64,000 bases of DNA from Oxytricha trifallax. Taxonomy: Eukaryota > Ciliophora > Spirotrichea > Sporadotrichida > Oxytrichidae. A program made the translations under genes and the position numbers. Every line of letters begins with the position of its first letter. The stretch's first letter is position 1. Under the pieces are notes generated by a model, which had not been told where the DNA came from, ran no database searches, and saw only the letters and a list, made by a program, of their open reading frames with translations. Shown here one piece after another: positions 33,725 through 44,134 of this stretch. The stretch spans positions 1-64,000 of the forward strand of contig ARYC01017607.1 of NCBI GenBank assembly GCA_000711775.1, given 5' to 3'.

Positions 33725-35085
33725 ATACGAAACTTATTAATTATAAATTTTTATTTTTTAAAGTACAATTTTACAACGGAAGCAATAATAACTAAAAATA
33801 TTCTTGATGCAACTTTACAATAGACTAAATTACATAAAATTAAAGCATATTATTAATTTTTTAAGGCTATAACTAAATCTGTTTATAAATCGTTTAAATT
33901 TTAGTTGATACTTATCTTGATATAATAATAATGAGTATTCATAAAAATTTACTTTATCATTAAAGCTAAAAATAAACTGAAGGCTAAAAATTTTTTGGTA
34001 CTTCAATAAGTTATATCTTTAGCTTAAACTAATGATTATTTTTCTCGAATTTACAAATTTATAAGATGATAGTAGCTGTATCTGGGAAACATAAACTATA
34101 AAATCCCTTAAAATTTTATTAATCCATATTTTTATTTTTAAGTCATACTAATATGCTTTGAATTCACAACTTATTGAATGTATATTTATTATTTTTTATA
34201 TTATTTATATCATCTTAACTTTAATGATTGATAAATAAACAGATTTAAATATGCTAGTCAATTGGAAACAAACTAACAAAAGATACTCTTTTTAAAATGC
34301 AAGATAAAAATCTATTTTGTGATTTTTTTGGGATTATCTTTTATTATAATGACAACCTGATTAATATATCTACAATATGATAAGAAAATGAAGATTATAA
34401 GTTATTTATAAATTAAAAAAAAATTAATTATATGTTCAGAATAGACTAGACTCTTATTAATGCTCAAGCAGTGTCAAATATAAGCAAATGGCTTCTTTCT
34501 TTCAAATATATAAATACGATTTTCTCTATAAATTTATATTTATTAATAAATTATAGATAAATTAGTGATAGAATATTTTATTTTAAGCCTAGTAGATAGA
34601 CTAGTCAAAAAAGAACTGCATATAAAATAAGACTTCTTATCGATTTAACAATTAAATTTTTTATTGTTTTATGCTATTTTTTAATTTGTTGAGCAGCTAT
34701 AAATTAATTCTCTGTGAAAGTCAGTCAATAACAAGAATAAAGAAAGGAAAAATATTATTTTAGCATCTAAAATAGATCAATATTTTTTTATCATATTTAT
34801 TCTAGTTTTTAAAGACTATTCTTCTATAAATCTTATTATTTAATAATTAGAAAATTTCCCAAAAATCAAGTGGTGAAATGTTAACGTAAATAAACACAAT
34901 AGCAAGAATTTAAAAAGAACAAATAAAACCCCATTAATAAATGTTGAAAAGGCGAAAAAGGTAATATTGAATCTTTAATAATAAATAAATAGCACAATTT
35001 ATGATAGATGTTTATTATAATTATAGTAAGTTTACAATTAAACTCTAACAATTAATATTGAAAATAGACATTCTCAATCTAACTG
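33725..35085. other. AT-rich spacer
   Basis: No supportable gene or repeat seen. Confidence 0.4.
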
Positions 35086-35089
35086 AAAC

Positions 35090-35590
35090 TAATCAACCCT
35101 GCTTTATCAATGAACGATACTGAATCAGAGAATTAAGCCTCACAGCTCTAAATGGCGACCTCCCTTAGACAGTGATCTGATCCAGGTTGATGAGAAAATA
35201 CACAGGCACTACCTGAGACGTCCGGTGAAGATGCCGTTAAGCCAGTACTACCAGTGGGGGGCCTTGCAGACATGGTTGCAGAAGGAGTGGAGGTGAAGCC
35301 ATTGACCTATTTGACATTTACTGTAACACCATTACAAGCATCTACATCGTATGGCTGCCATAAATTTCTAGTTACCTTGTATGGTATAACGATAGTGTGA
35401 CCATCTCTAGCGATAAAGACAATACTTGTGACTCTTTGAGATAGTTGGAAGGTTGATGATAGCGTATTTCAAGTAGTTCTTGGTGCATTGTGATTAAGAA
35501 GAGCAAGATGTAGTAACTCCATTTGCGCTGAGGCTATTAGCATAGACGCAAGGAACTGAAAGAGTATTATCGATCATAAATCTTTGAAAA
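35090..35590 (-). CDS. Fragment of a Ser/Thr/Pro-rich, Cys-containing protein (candidate MDS)
   Basis: The minus strand reads, 5' to 3', TLSVPCVYANSLSANGVTT and CSSQSQCTKNYLKYAIIN in one frame. It then shifts to a second frame with TFQLSQRVTSIVFIARDG, IVIPYKVTRNLWQPYDVDAC, NGVTVNVKQVNGFTSTPSA and PTGSTGLTASSPDVSGSAC. The mix of cysteines and a Ser/Thr/Pro-rich stretch resembles a secreted or surface protein, which is inference from composition. The frame change near 35440-35470 could be a small eliminated sequence, an intron or decay. The island is GC-richer than its flanks. Confidence 0.45.
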
Positions 35591-35599
35591 TATAAAATC

Positions 35600-36026
35600 A
35601 TCATAATTCATAAATTAACAGAATAAAAATGATATTCGTTCATTAAAAATGAATAACTAAAGTCTTTAACATCACTTCTCTTTTAGGTAAGTAGCTTAAT
35701 TTTTTCTACATATCTATTTAAAATCAACAAATTTATTAGCATTTATCTCAATAATATAATAGATTATTTCCTAACTATTACATTTCGAAAGATAAAGATA
35801 GTGAATTTGTTATGATTTTTACTTTAAATACCAATAGTACCGATAAAAGAAAGTGATTTAAATGTACTTCTCATTTTTCTGCTGCTAGACCTATCTTATC
35901 CCATATATGAGTATAAAAAACAAAAACAGTTTTTCGCTAAAATAGAACATTTTAGGAAAACTAAAAATAATAAAATGTTTCATGAAATAAAAGAAGGACA
36001 GTTAGAAAATTAAAATGCAAAATGTG
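35600..36026. other. AT-rich spacer left of TBE-2
   Basis: No supportable feature between the coding-like island and the transposon. Confidence 0.4.
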
Positions 36027-36029
36027 AAT

Positions 36030-36114
36030 CAAAACCCCAAAACCCCTTAGTGAGGTTTATAAGTGCTTTGATTAGTAGGGTAAAGTTGGGGTTTTATTAG
36101 GGTTAGTAGAGAAA
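36030..36114 (+). repeat. TBE-2 left terminal inverted repeat (85 bp)
   Basis: It starts with 17 bases of telomere repeat, then TTAGTGAGGTTTATAAG. It is identical to the inverted right end as far as AGTAGAGAAA. Confidence 0.97.
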
Positions 36115-36131
36115 TTAGGCCAGTTTGCAAA

Positions 36132-37196
36132 ATGAGAAATAGAAATTAGCGTATTTTGGGGTCTATTTATGATGAGAAATATTTAGATTTACTGCTTAAG
36201 CTTAGGTATGGTGCGAGTATTAATATAGACTTACTCAAACCAGTTATGAATTATGCTGCTATAGCAAAGCTCCTGCGCAAGAGTGCCTCAACAGTTAGGT
36301 ATCATTGCTTGTTAGCTATTTAGCATTTCAATTCTGGTTCTTGATAACATCCTGTAAGAAAATAAAAGTTCTCTTAGCACCATATTGAATATCTCTGCGA
36401 TTCTAAGACTCTTAAGTATTGGGCACATTTCCCACTTGACTAGCGAGCTGTGATGTTTCATCGCAAGTTTCCTGACATGCGTATCTCACCATAGACTATC
36501 GCAAATATTTATTGAAGGAATGGTATTACCTTCAAGACTGTCAACAGAGTGAAGAGAGTGATTGACTTTACTCTGCCATTTTATAGTAATAATTTAAACT
36601 ATATATATGATTAAATGCAGAGGTATGTTGATAATAACATCAAGTTCATACACGCTGATGAAGCTGTGTTTACGTTCAACACCTTTAATAATAAGTCTTG
36701 GTACAAAAAGTACGATAATATAGAAGTGTATGACTAAAAGGTTAAGGTCGTCACTCACGCAATTTTGGCTGGTATCAGCGAAGATTCAGGCTTAGAAACT
36801 TATGTTATTCATCCTCGCCCTATTAAGCGAGAGCAGTATATAGAGTTCTTACATAAGCTAAGAGATAAGTACAACGATCAAGAGATCATCCTGTTTGTTG
36901 ATAACCTCTCAGTTCATAAGACTAAGGAATCTAAGAAAGCTTATGAAGAATAAAAGATAACTCATGTGTATAACGTTCCTTACAGTCCTCAATTTAATGG
37001 AATCGAATTCTATTGGAGTTAGATTAAGACTCACTACAAGAAACTCTTGCTGTATCACCTAATGCATGATCTACCAATCGACACACTAGACTTAATACAG
37101 AGTAGTTGCAAGAGAGTCGGTAAAGACTAGACTACGATATGTGCAAGGAAAGGAAGAATGAATGTTTATTAATAAGTGTTAGACTTAAATGAATGA
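36132..37196 (+). pseudogene. TBE 42-kDa-type DDE transposase with two in-frame TGA codons (TBE-2)
   Basis: An ATG at 36132 and TGA at 37194-37196 give 354 codons, the size expected for the 42-kDa TBE transposase (IS630/Tc1/mariner-type). The catalytic triad is visible: Asp176 in HADEAVFTF, Asp257 in FVDNLSVHK, and Glu292 in YSPQFNGIEFYW. The Asp-to-Glu spacing is 34 residues. TGA at 36342-36344 (Leu in the other copies) and at 36513-36515 (Lys in the other copies) truncate the product before the catalytic domain, unless read through. Its stop lies six bases from the convergent 22-kDa stop. Confidence 0.92.
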
Positions 37197-37202
37197 ATTA
37201 TT

Positions 37203-37993
37203 TCACATATCAAACGAACTCTTAAATGGATTCGGCTTCTCTTTCTTTTCTTCCTCTGGTGCTATACTAGGACCCATGTTTCTTCTCTTTGTACCAGCAC
37301 CAGCATCTATGTTCATTTCATCAGACTTTTAAACTTCATTATAAAGTCTCTTGCTAACTTAATGAATGGTTTGAGACTTTCTCTCTCTGTGAACCTTTGC
37401 ATTCTCTTTCATTAGAAATATACCAGTTCCAGGTTTCCCTAAAAAGCTATAAATCAAAGCTTACTAGAGAGATAAGGATGCCTCTTAAGCTCTGCTAGCC
37501 ACGTCTCGCTTATTAGTATTCCTTGCTTCTTTTAATCTTCAGGAGAAATAGAGAAGCGTTTCTTATGAGTTTCTTCTATAATTTATCTCAAATAATCCTC
37601 TTTGATTGTACCAAGAACACCAAAGAAGAAGTTTCTTTCAGGCAATTTATTTGAGAGTTACTTCTTGCTAGGAAGGTAAATAACCACTTCATCATCTTTC
37701 ATTGCATCCTCGTAGAGATTTGTGACTGAAATCTCTGGGTAGTTAGGTATTTCAATCAGTTTGATTTCTATGTTTTTAAAAGCTTTCTTCTCCTCGCAGA
37801 GTATTGCTTTTAAGAATGATATTTTAGTACCTTCCATCTTTGGAAGGAATAGACCAACTGTATACATCGTTGATTAACATCAATTTATTTTACCATGCTA
37901 AGTAAGGTATCGATAGAGATCCTCCTTGCTTCTGAATCTTGAGATCATTTCTTGAGCCTCAACCCTTTTCATTTGTTCATTGAATGATTCCAT
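37203..37993 (-). CDS. TBE 22-kDa-type gene with two mini-introns, intact (TBE-2)
   Basis: Exons run from ATG at 37993, interrupted by introns 37858-37893 (36 nt) and 37439-37464 (26 nt), to TGA at 37203-37205. The spliced frame is 242 codons with no TGA inside. The unspliced frame breaks at both introns. The product starts MESFNEQMKRV, has a core LPERNFFFGVL, an acidic/basic middle, and ends MNIDAGAGTKRRNMG, then an EEEKKEKP tail. All of these are conserved in the other copies. The biochemical role of this TBE protein is not known. The 22-kDa name follows the published TBE gene, whose size was set without this splicing model as far as I recall. Confidence 0.88.
37439..37464 (-). other. 26-nt intron 2 of the 22-kDa gene (TBE-2)
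   Basis: The minus strand reads GTAAGCTTTG...CTTTTTAG, 26 nt. It contains an in-frame TGA. Splicing joins ...HPYLS to RKPGT. Confidence 0.82.
37858..37893 (-). other. 36-nt intron 1 of the 22-kDa gene (TBE-2)
   Basis: The minus strand reads GTAAAATAAATTGATG...TATACAG, 36 nt, with an in-frame TGA. Splicing joins ...YLTQH to VGLFLP. Confidence 0.82.
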
Positions 37994-38560
37994 CTTTGTT
38001 CCTCTTCCTATTAATGAATTTCAAGTTTTAATTTATAGACTTCTGGATCCTATCCTTTAAAATCTTACTATTAAATATGGGCATCTTATAGGAGGTCAAC
38101 CCTGTAAAGATACGTGGAGAAGGTTCGCAGAAGCTGTAACAAACTTCAGAGATGGAGCTCCATTTTTATCAATTTAGACTCCATTAAATTAGTACTAAAT
38201 TTGTTTAAATTTAATTAGTACCGGTACTAAATTCGTTTAAGTTTAATTGGTACCAATTTAATAGTACCAAAACTTAATTAGTACCTAGTTTTAATCCAGT
38301 GAGGTTTTAATGGAAAAGTTCCAATCTGGTTCAAAACTTAATTGGTACCAGTACCAACCTGGCCTTTATCTGAGTTGGTACCAGAATCAAAATTATTAAG
38401 TGCAAAATTACAAAAATTATAGTTATAAACTGAGTATAAATATGAAGTCTTAGAGCTGAGATCAAACCATCATTAATGCTGTAGCAACTCCTATATAGTC
38501 CAGCTATAGCTATAGAGGTTTTAAGAGCTTTATAATAGAAATTTAAATTTGAATTTAAAC
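37994..38560. promoter_or_regulatory. Divergent intergenic region of TBE-2 with GGTACC/AATT motifs
   Basis: This lies between the divergent 22-kDa and 57-kDa genes. From about 38165 to 38400 it holds many copies of short related words: AATTAGTACC, AATTGGTACC, GGTACCAATT, GTACTAAATT. Several are in inverted pairs. The cluster is at the same place as the repeat cluster of TBE-1. Promoter or protein-binding function is inferred from position and symmetry. Confidence 0.5.
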
Positions 38561-40010
38561 ATGGCGGTCAACTTAAATCGTAGAGCGGCACTTTTAGGAG
38601 CAGGTCAATCAATGCTTAACTTTGGTTCAACCAAGAAACAAGAAGTTATATATATTGAGAGGGAGGCAGAGCTAAGAGCTCTTGAATTTGAAGCACAGGT
38701 TTTTATTATATAGGTTTAAAACATGAAAGAGAAAGCTGAAATAGAAGTTTAAACATTAATAAAAGATGTTGAGGAAGAAAAGGAACAGCTTCAGATTTAA
38801 AGGATTAAAACTTTTGAATGCTAAGACTGCTAAAATTTTTTCTCTACTGATTCCAGTTTGAAGAGACATATGAAAGAGGTTCACTCTGGGAAAGCTAAGG
38901 TGTATTTTAAGCATGATAAGGTCGATGGCAGGTACTAGTGCACGACTTGTTAGAAGTCTTATACTCACTCAGCTAAAGTTAAGAAACATATGCAGAAGCA
39001 TCACCTAAGTGAGTTCTTGATTTAAGATAAAGAGACTTAGAAATTAGTGCCCGCTAAAAGAAAATCTAATAATCTTGAGACTTAAAAAGAACAACAGGAG
39101 AAGCTCAAGAGGCAGAAGCGAATAGAATTAATGAATCAACCTGCTGGTAATGTCTTTTTAGCATGCTTTTAAGAGAGAGCCATGTATATTCCTGCACTAA
39201 ATGCAGTAGACCTTAGCAGTTGTATTGAAAACTACTTACATATAAACGTACCTGCTAAAGCAAAACTCATAGTGGTTGATGACTATGCCTACAAGGTATA
39301 TCCTTTCAGCTATCTCCTTAAAAACGAGCAGTATCAAAATGAGTTTGCTAACGAATATATTGTACTTAGAGAGGCTTAGAAAAAAGATTGCAAGAATTTG
39401 CTCAAGCTAGATGGTGTTATTTTAGGGTTTGGTTTCATCGCACTAAGGCTAAAAAAGTTTGAAATGACTCTCCGAGATTATCTATATTAAAACAGATACC
39501 CAGATGACTTGAATGATATTCTATCTAATATGATAAAGGGTGTTTAGGAACTTCACGAGCTTGGAATACGTTCATAGAGATTTGAAGCCTGAAAATGTTA
39601 TGCTAAACCTTTGCCCTTTAGAAGTAGTTGTAATCGATTTTAATAGAGCCTTAAGATAAGAGATTGTAACCTTAGCAAAGGTTCTTGGTACTCCAGGTTA
39701 CTTCCCAATCAGAGAGAAATGGACTAATGGCTCTATTTAGTGGGATGTTTGGGCAGTAGCTGCAATAATTTTAGAGTGCGATATGGAAAGCATGACTTAC
39801 ATTAATACAAAATATGAAAAATAATCAATAAATCTAGCTGAGAAGCACATAAAACAAGATGATGTATGCTAAGAAATAAAGAAGATTGTAGAGAAGATAA
39901 TAGTAAGAGCTCCAGCATATCCAAGACAATCCTTAGACGATATGCTCGAACCACTAAAGAAAGCGAGATTCAAGAGATACAACAAAGACAAGCAAGTAAA
40001 ATTCGTGTGA
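38561..40010 (+). pseudogene. TBE 57-kDa-type zinc-finger and kinase-like gene, 1-bp frameshift (TBE-2)
   Basis: It starts at ATG 38561 (MAVNLNRRAALLG). A Glu/Lys-rich predicted coiled segment is followed by two C2H2 fingers: CQDCQNFFSTDSSLKRH and CTTCQKSYTHSAKVKKH. A basic linker leads into a kinase-like domain with HRDLKPEN, VVIDFNRA (DFN for DFG), a GTPGYF loop and a WDVWAVAAI helix. It ends at TGA 40008-40010. An extra A near 39565 (GGAATACG for GGATACG) shifts the frame immediately before HRDLKPEN. It is otherwise fully open. Zinc-finger and kinase domains are a known feature of this TBE gene. The substrate is unknown. Confidence 0.9.
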
Positions 40011-40064
40011 TATAATTAAACTAATACTCATTAAATACATATTAAAGTCTCATTAAACTTGCGT

Positions 40065-40149
40065 TTTCTCTACTAACCCTAATAAAACCCCAACTTTACC
40101 CTACTAATCAAAGCACTTATAAACCTCACTAAGGGGTTTTGGGGTTTTG
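40065..40149 (-). repeat. TBE-2 right terminal inverted repeat (85 bp)
   Basis: An exact inverted copy of 36030-36114, followed by the AAT target duplication. Confidence 0.97.
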
Positions 40150-40311
40150 AATATTCATCGCATTTTAAAGTTATTTTCGCACATTAATATAATCTAGCCA
40201 ATAAATATATTTTAAATGCCAGTTTGTAATTTATTTTGTAAATATAATTTCCTGATATTTTGTATTTTATCAATAATAAGAGAGAGGATTGTATTAGTTG
40301 CTACCTACTCA

Positions 40312-41213
40312 ATGATTACACCTTCTTTCTTGGTATCGGGACCTGCACCATTTAGTGCGAAGAAGTCATAATGGAGATCTGAAATGCCAGAGTGGGAGGG
40401 AATTCAACTGGTCGAGATGCCATCGAGTGCAGTGCGTACTGTAAATTGCTTCAAGATTCCTCTGCTTCCCTATTTGTAAGTGCCCTCCATCTCTATCGAA
40501 TCCCATTAGATAGTTGAAGAATCCGCTTAGGCGCCCCAATAGCAAATTAAAGGAAAACGCTCAGTACAGCGTGGAAAGACTAGCAGACTAAGGAGATTCG
40601 CAGGTTTGACTGAATTTAATGGAGAATACACGCAGTCTGAGAAATGGAAATGTGCCTCAGGGCGCTCGCACAATGGCATACGATGGTCTTTCGAAATTAA
40701 GATCTCTGCTTATCTCGACCCCCAGCATAGATGTCTAAGTCGGAGGCCCCATCTCCATAGAGAAAATCATGGAAAATCGAATGGTTCTCCTGGCCACCCT
40801 CCCCAGTCGAAGATCTTCCCGTGACTTCCCCTGCAATACTGGTTTGACATAAATTCCAAGATGCCCAATGTGGAGACCAGCCTCCAGCTGATGAATAAGT
40901 CAAGAGAGAGAGGAGAGACTTATAAATGGGGGTGTTAATGAGGATGAAAGCCGCCAAGCGCGAGAGAAGAGAGACGCCGATGGCAACTACCGAGGAGGAT
41001 GCAGGGCTTGCTGAAGAGGGTGTAGAGGTGGTAGAGATGGCTTCAGAGTACAAGACTAAGGTGGCAGATGGCTTGGGGGTAGACCACAAAGAGATAGATC
41101 AGAGAGTCACAATACTGTGGAGAAACCAGCAATGGAGGAATCGCAGTAGACAGAGGGGTGCTCAGAAAGACTTAAATGACAAAGAAGCAAAGGAGATTTT
41201 AGGATTAAGCTGA
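40312..41213 (+). other. GC-rich island with long open frames on both strands (candidate MDS/gene)
   Basis: This is the most GC-rich stretch of the window, about half G+C by eye against roughly a quarter around it. On the plus strand one frame runs from ATG 40312 to TGA 40822 (170 codons, including WEGIQLVEMPSSAVRTVN and NGEYTQSEKWKCASGRSH). A second frame is open from about 40848 to TGA 41211 (MRMKAAKRERRE, then an acidic EEDAGLAEEGVEVVEMASE, ending KEAKEILGLS). On the minus strand a ~215-codon frame is also open over 40453-41097 and reads Ser/Thr/Pro-rich followed by a hydrophobic stretch. I favour plus because of the well-formed C terminus, but strand and gene are unproven. It lies 160 bp from TBE-2. 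Confidence 0.4.
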
Positions 41214-41219
41214 AAAACC

Positions 41220-43760
41220 AAAACAATAGAAAAAAAAATATTGTACCTAAGCTCAAGGAGAGGTCTAAGTATATACATAAATCAAAAGTACATAAATGAA
41301 AAGCAAAAAATATTCAGAATTAAGCTAAACTATGCTGATATTTTAAAAACTAATTATTCACATACACTCACTTCACATTCATAATTAAAATGGTTTGCAT
41401 TTGATTTTCTTTTTGACAAATTTTTATATTATTTTAAAGCAAACAAGTTTCATATATCTCTGTCGTTAAGATACAAGAGTTATCTTATTGTCATCGAATA
41501 AATATTTGCAAGCGATATTTCCATAAATTATATAAAAATTATTATTATAGAACAAAATAACATACTAAATTTAATTAAATATAAAATACTAGCAAAATTT
41601 AAAGTTAAATTTATATAAAACGAGGCTTTGACATCGTATTTTACAATAAGATACAATTTATTATCAACATGAAGCTAAAAATTAATATAATTAGCTTTAA
41701 TTTAAGAATTATCAGATTCTATAAATATAATGCACCAATTTATAATATTACATTTCTAATTTATATATTTCATCAATTCCTAAACCGAAAAAATTATCTT
41801 GTATTGGGAAGTTATTCTTAAATAACTAAAAAAGATTAGATAAGCATAGTGATAATATGAAAAAAATGTAATAGGAATTTATGATCAATCATTAGAAAAT
41901 AAAAAATAAAAAGTTCTTTACTAAATGAGATAATATTTTAACTATAAATAATAGGTAAAACAAGTGCCTATAAAAAATAAGTAAGTTATTTAAGTATCAT
42001 AAATTTTGTTTGATAAATGGAAGAAAATTGTAAGGTAACATTAGTATACAATAAACTAAGCATCTTTTTAAATATTTCTGATAATATTTAATTAATTAAT
42101 AAATAATTGTTATTATATACCTCATTTTATATAAAGAGAAAACTATCTATTTATAAAAATTTAAACTTGCTAATATTCCCAAGGTGTGAAAATTATATAA
42201 AACATTTACCGATTTTTGAAGATAGGATTAAAATATTTTAATAAAATAGACTATAATTATAGTTTTTAATTTTTAAATTAATATGTGGCGAAAATTCAAA
42301 TTTGACAGATTATAGATCTTTAGAATATGTATTATAAAATAGCATAGAGGTGGCAACCAACAAGATTTTAATAAATATACAACAAATCCGAATAACTCTG
42401 CTAAATCGGAGTAATTATAGATGAACTTAAGGATTGATTAACAATAACAAAGCTATTGTAAGTATAATTATTAGATTGAGCAATTGAAGCTTTATATATG
42501 CTTTATTTCTTAATTTTATTTGTTTTTAGTTTACTAATTAAGCTGAATATAGCTCGATAATGCCTTGGATAATAACAAGAAAGAAAAAAATGATTTGTTC
42601 AATTTTTAAAAATTAAAAGCTTCATTGACAGTGATCACAAAATATACTTGACGAAAGTCTTAAATATGATTCTATAATATTTCATGGCATCTTATTATTA
42701 TTTAAGATATGAATTAAAAATTTAACAAAATGAGTGGTAAGTTTATGACCTTCTCCTTGACCTAATAAACCTAGTAATTAAGCAATAAAACCATGCTATA
42801 TATTTATTTAGTGAATCAAACAAAAAGGTAATAACTTAAAAATTAACATTATATCATTAATTTATAAATTTAGGAGTAAATTTTGAATCTATCAAAGAAT
42901 AATTATCAAAAAGTAGAGCTTGCATGAATTTATAGCAATAATTATATAAAAAATCATTTCTGGCTTCAATATGAATGAAAAAATTCTTAAAAAGAATTAT
43001 CTCTACCAATCATTTGAATAAATATGTACAAGTAAATTGTATGAATGTATATATTTTATTCACAAAGTATAGAGCAAAGAAGACTTATAGCTTGATTTGC
43101 TGCTTCAAGCTTCAAATCCTTCTCAATAAACCCAAGATGTGAAAATATTCATAATCGCATCTTGAAGTTTGGAGTGTCTTTTTAATGCTTGATTTTATTC
43201 TTATGCTTTTCGGAATTTGAAAATATTATATATTTTCAAAAATAAAATTCATGAATATAATATCATATATTAGATGTTGTAGAAAAGACAGTCAACTTTG
43301 AGAATTTTTTAATAAACAAATATAATAATATATTGTCAATTATTGTCTAAGATTTTGAATACAAATTAGAAAGTTTTAAAAGTGAAGATAATAAAATAAA
43401 TGGTATTTGTATGATTCATTAGAGTTTTAGTCTGAGTTAGCATTTTATATTTTTCTTATTATTAGGATTATCCAACTAAACATTTCTCCAAAGTAACATG
43501 ATTATAAAACTATAAATTTTTAATGACAATAAGTAATAAGTGTAAGCCTAATATGAATCTTGGTTAAAAAATCATAATAAATACATTTTATATAAGTTTA
43601 TTTTGAGATCTATCTAGAAAAATCAGAAATCAAGGCCAGCCAATTTCTTATAAAGAAATTTTTAAATATTAAATTTAAACTATCATCATGAATTGGCCAA
43701 ATATCAATTTCATGTGCATGTGTCATAATAAATATATATTACTAGTACATATAGTATAAT
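41220..43760. other. AT-rich spacer
   Basis: About 2.5 kb with no gene or repeat I can support. Composition is extremely AT-rich after the abrupt end of the GC-rich island at about 41220. Confidence 0.45.
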
Positions 43761-43764
43761 TATT

Positions 43765-43996
43765 AGGCATCAAAATTTAAATCAAAGTTTTTTGTCTGAT
43801 TAGAACAGTTAAGAAGAAGATGATAAGCTATTATCTTGGGATACTATTAGATTATTGCACAATAAGAACTAGATTGGTTTCAAACCATTATTGTTCATTA
43901 ATCAGAGAATTCTATTTTTAAAATGTATAGTGAGGAGATTGTTAATTTTAATAAATCAATTTCATAGAATAAATTATTTATTAAATAAAAGTTGAA
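43765..43996 (+). other. Coding-like segment of unknown function
   Basis: A ciliate-code frame of about 77 codons reads SFLSDQNSQEEDDKLLSWD, then RLLHNKNQIGFKPLLFINQR, ending at TGA. Composition is more protein-like than the surroundings, but the segment is short and may be chance. Confidence 0.25.
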
Positions 43997-44134
43997 AAGT
44001 GAAAATTGGAGGTTTTTGAAATATTTAAATACAACAATTAAGAGCATTATAATGATGAAAATTACACTAAGTGGCTTTTTATTGGTTTAATATTAGGGAA
44101 TTTTAAGTGCAACGATATGCACTATGAAAAGTTT

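Larger units (their letters stand above)
36030..40149 (+). mobile_element. TBE-2: full-length TBE transposon (4,120 bp)
   Basis: Flanked by AAT at 36027-36029 and 40150-40152. Its 85-bp terminal inverted repeats are identical base for base and begin CAAAACCCCAAAACCCC, the ciliate C4A4 telomere repeat. Length, ends and the three-gene layout match the TBE1 family known from Oxytricha. Identical ends make it the youngest insertion here, although two of its three genes carry disabling changes. Confidence 0.97.

Noticed and set aside
36030..36046. A true telomere or chromosome end at the C4A4 repeats
   Set aside because: The 17-bp telomere repeat is the fixed tip of a TBE terminal repeat, with target duplications outside it, not an array of telomere repeats.
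40697..41089. 130-codon minus-strand frame in the GC-rich island
   Set aside because: It starts at TTG, not ATG, and its Ser/Thr/Pro-rich text is what the reverse strand of an acidic coding stretch would give. Kept only as an alternative in the island entry.
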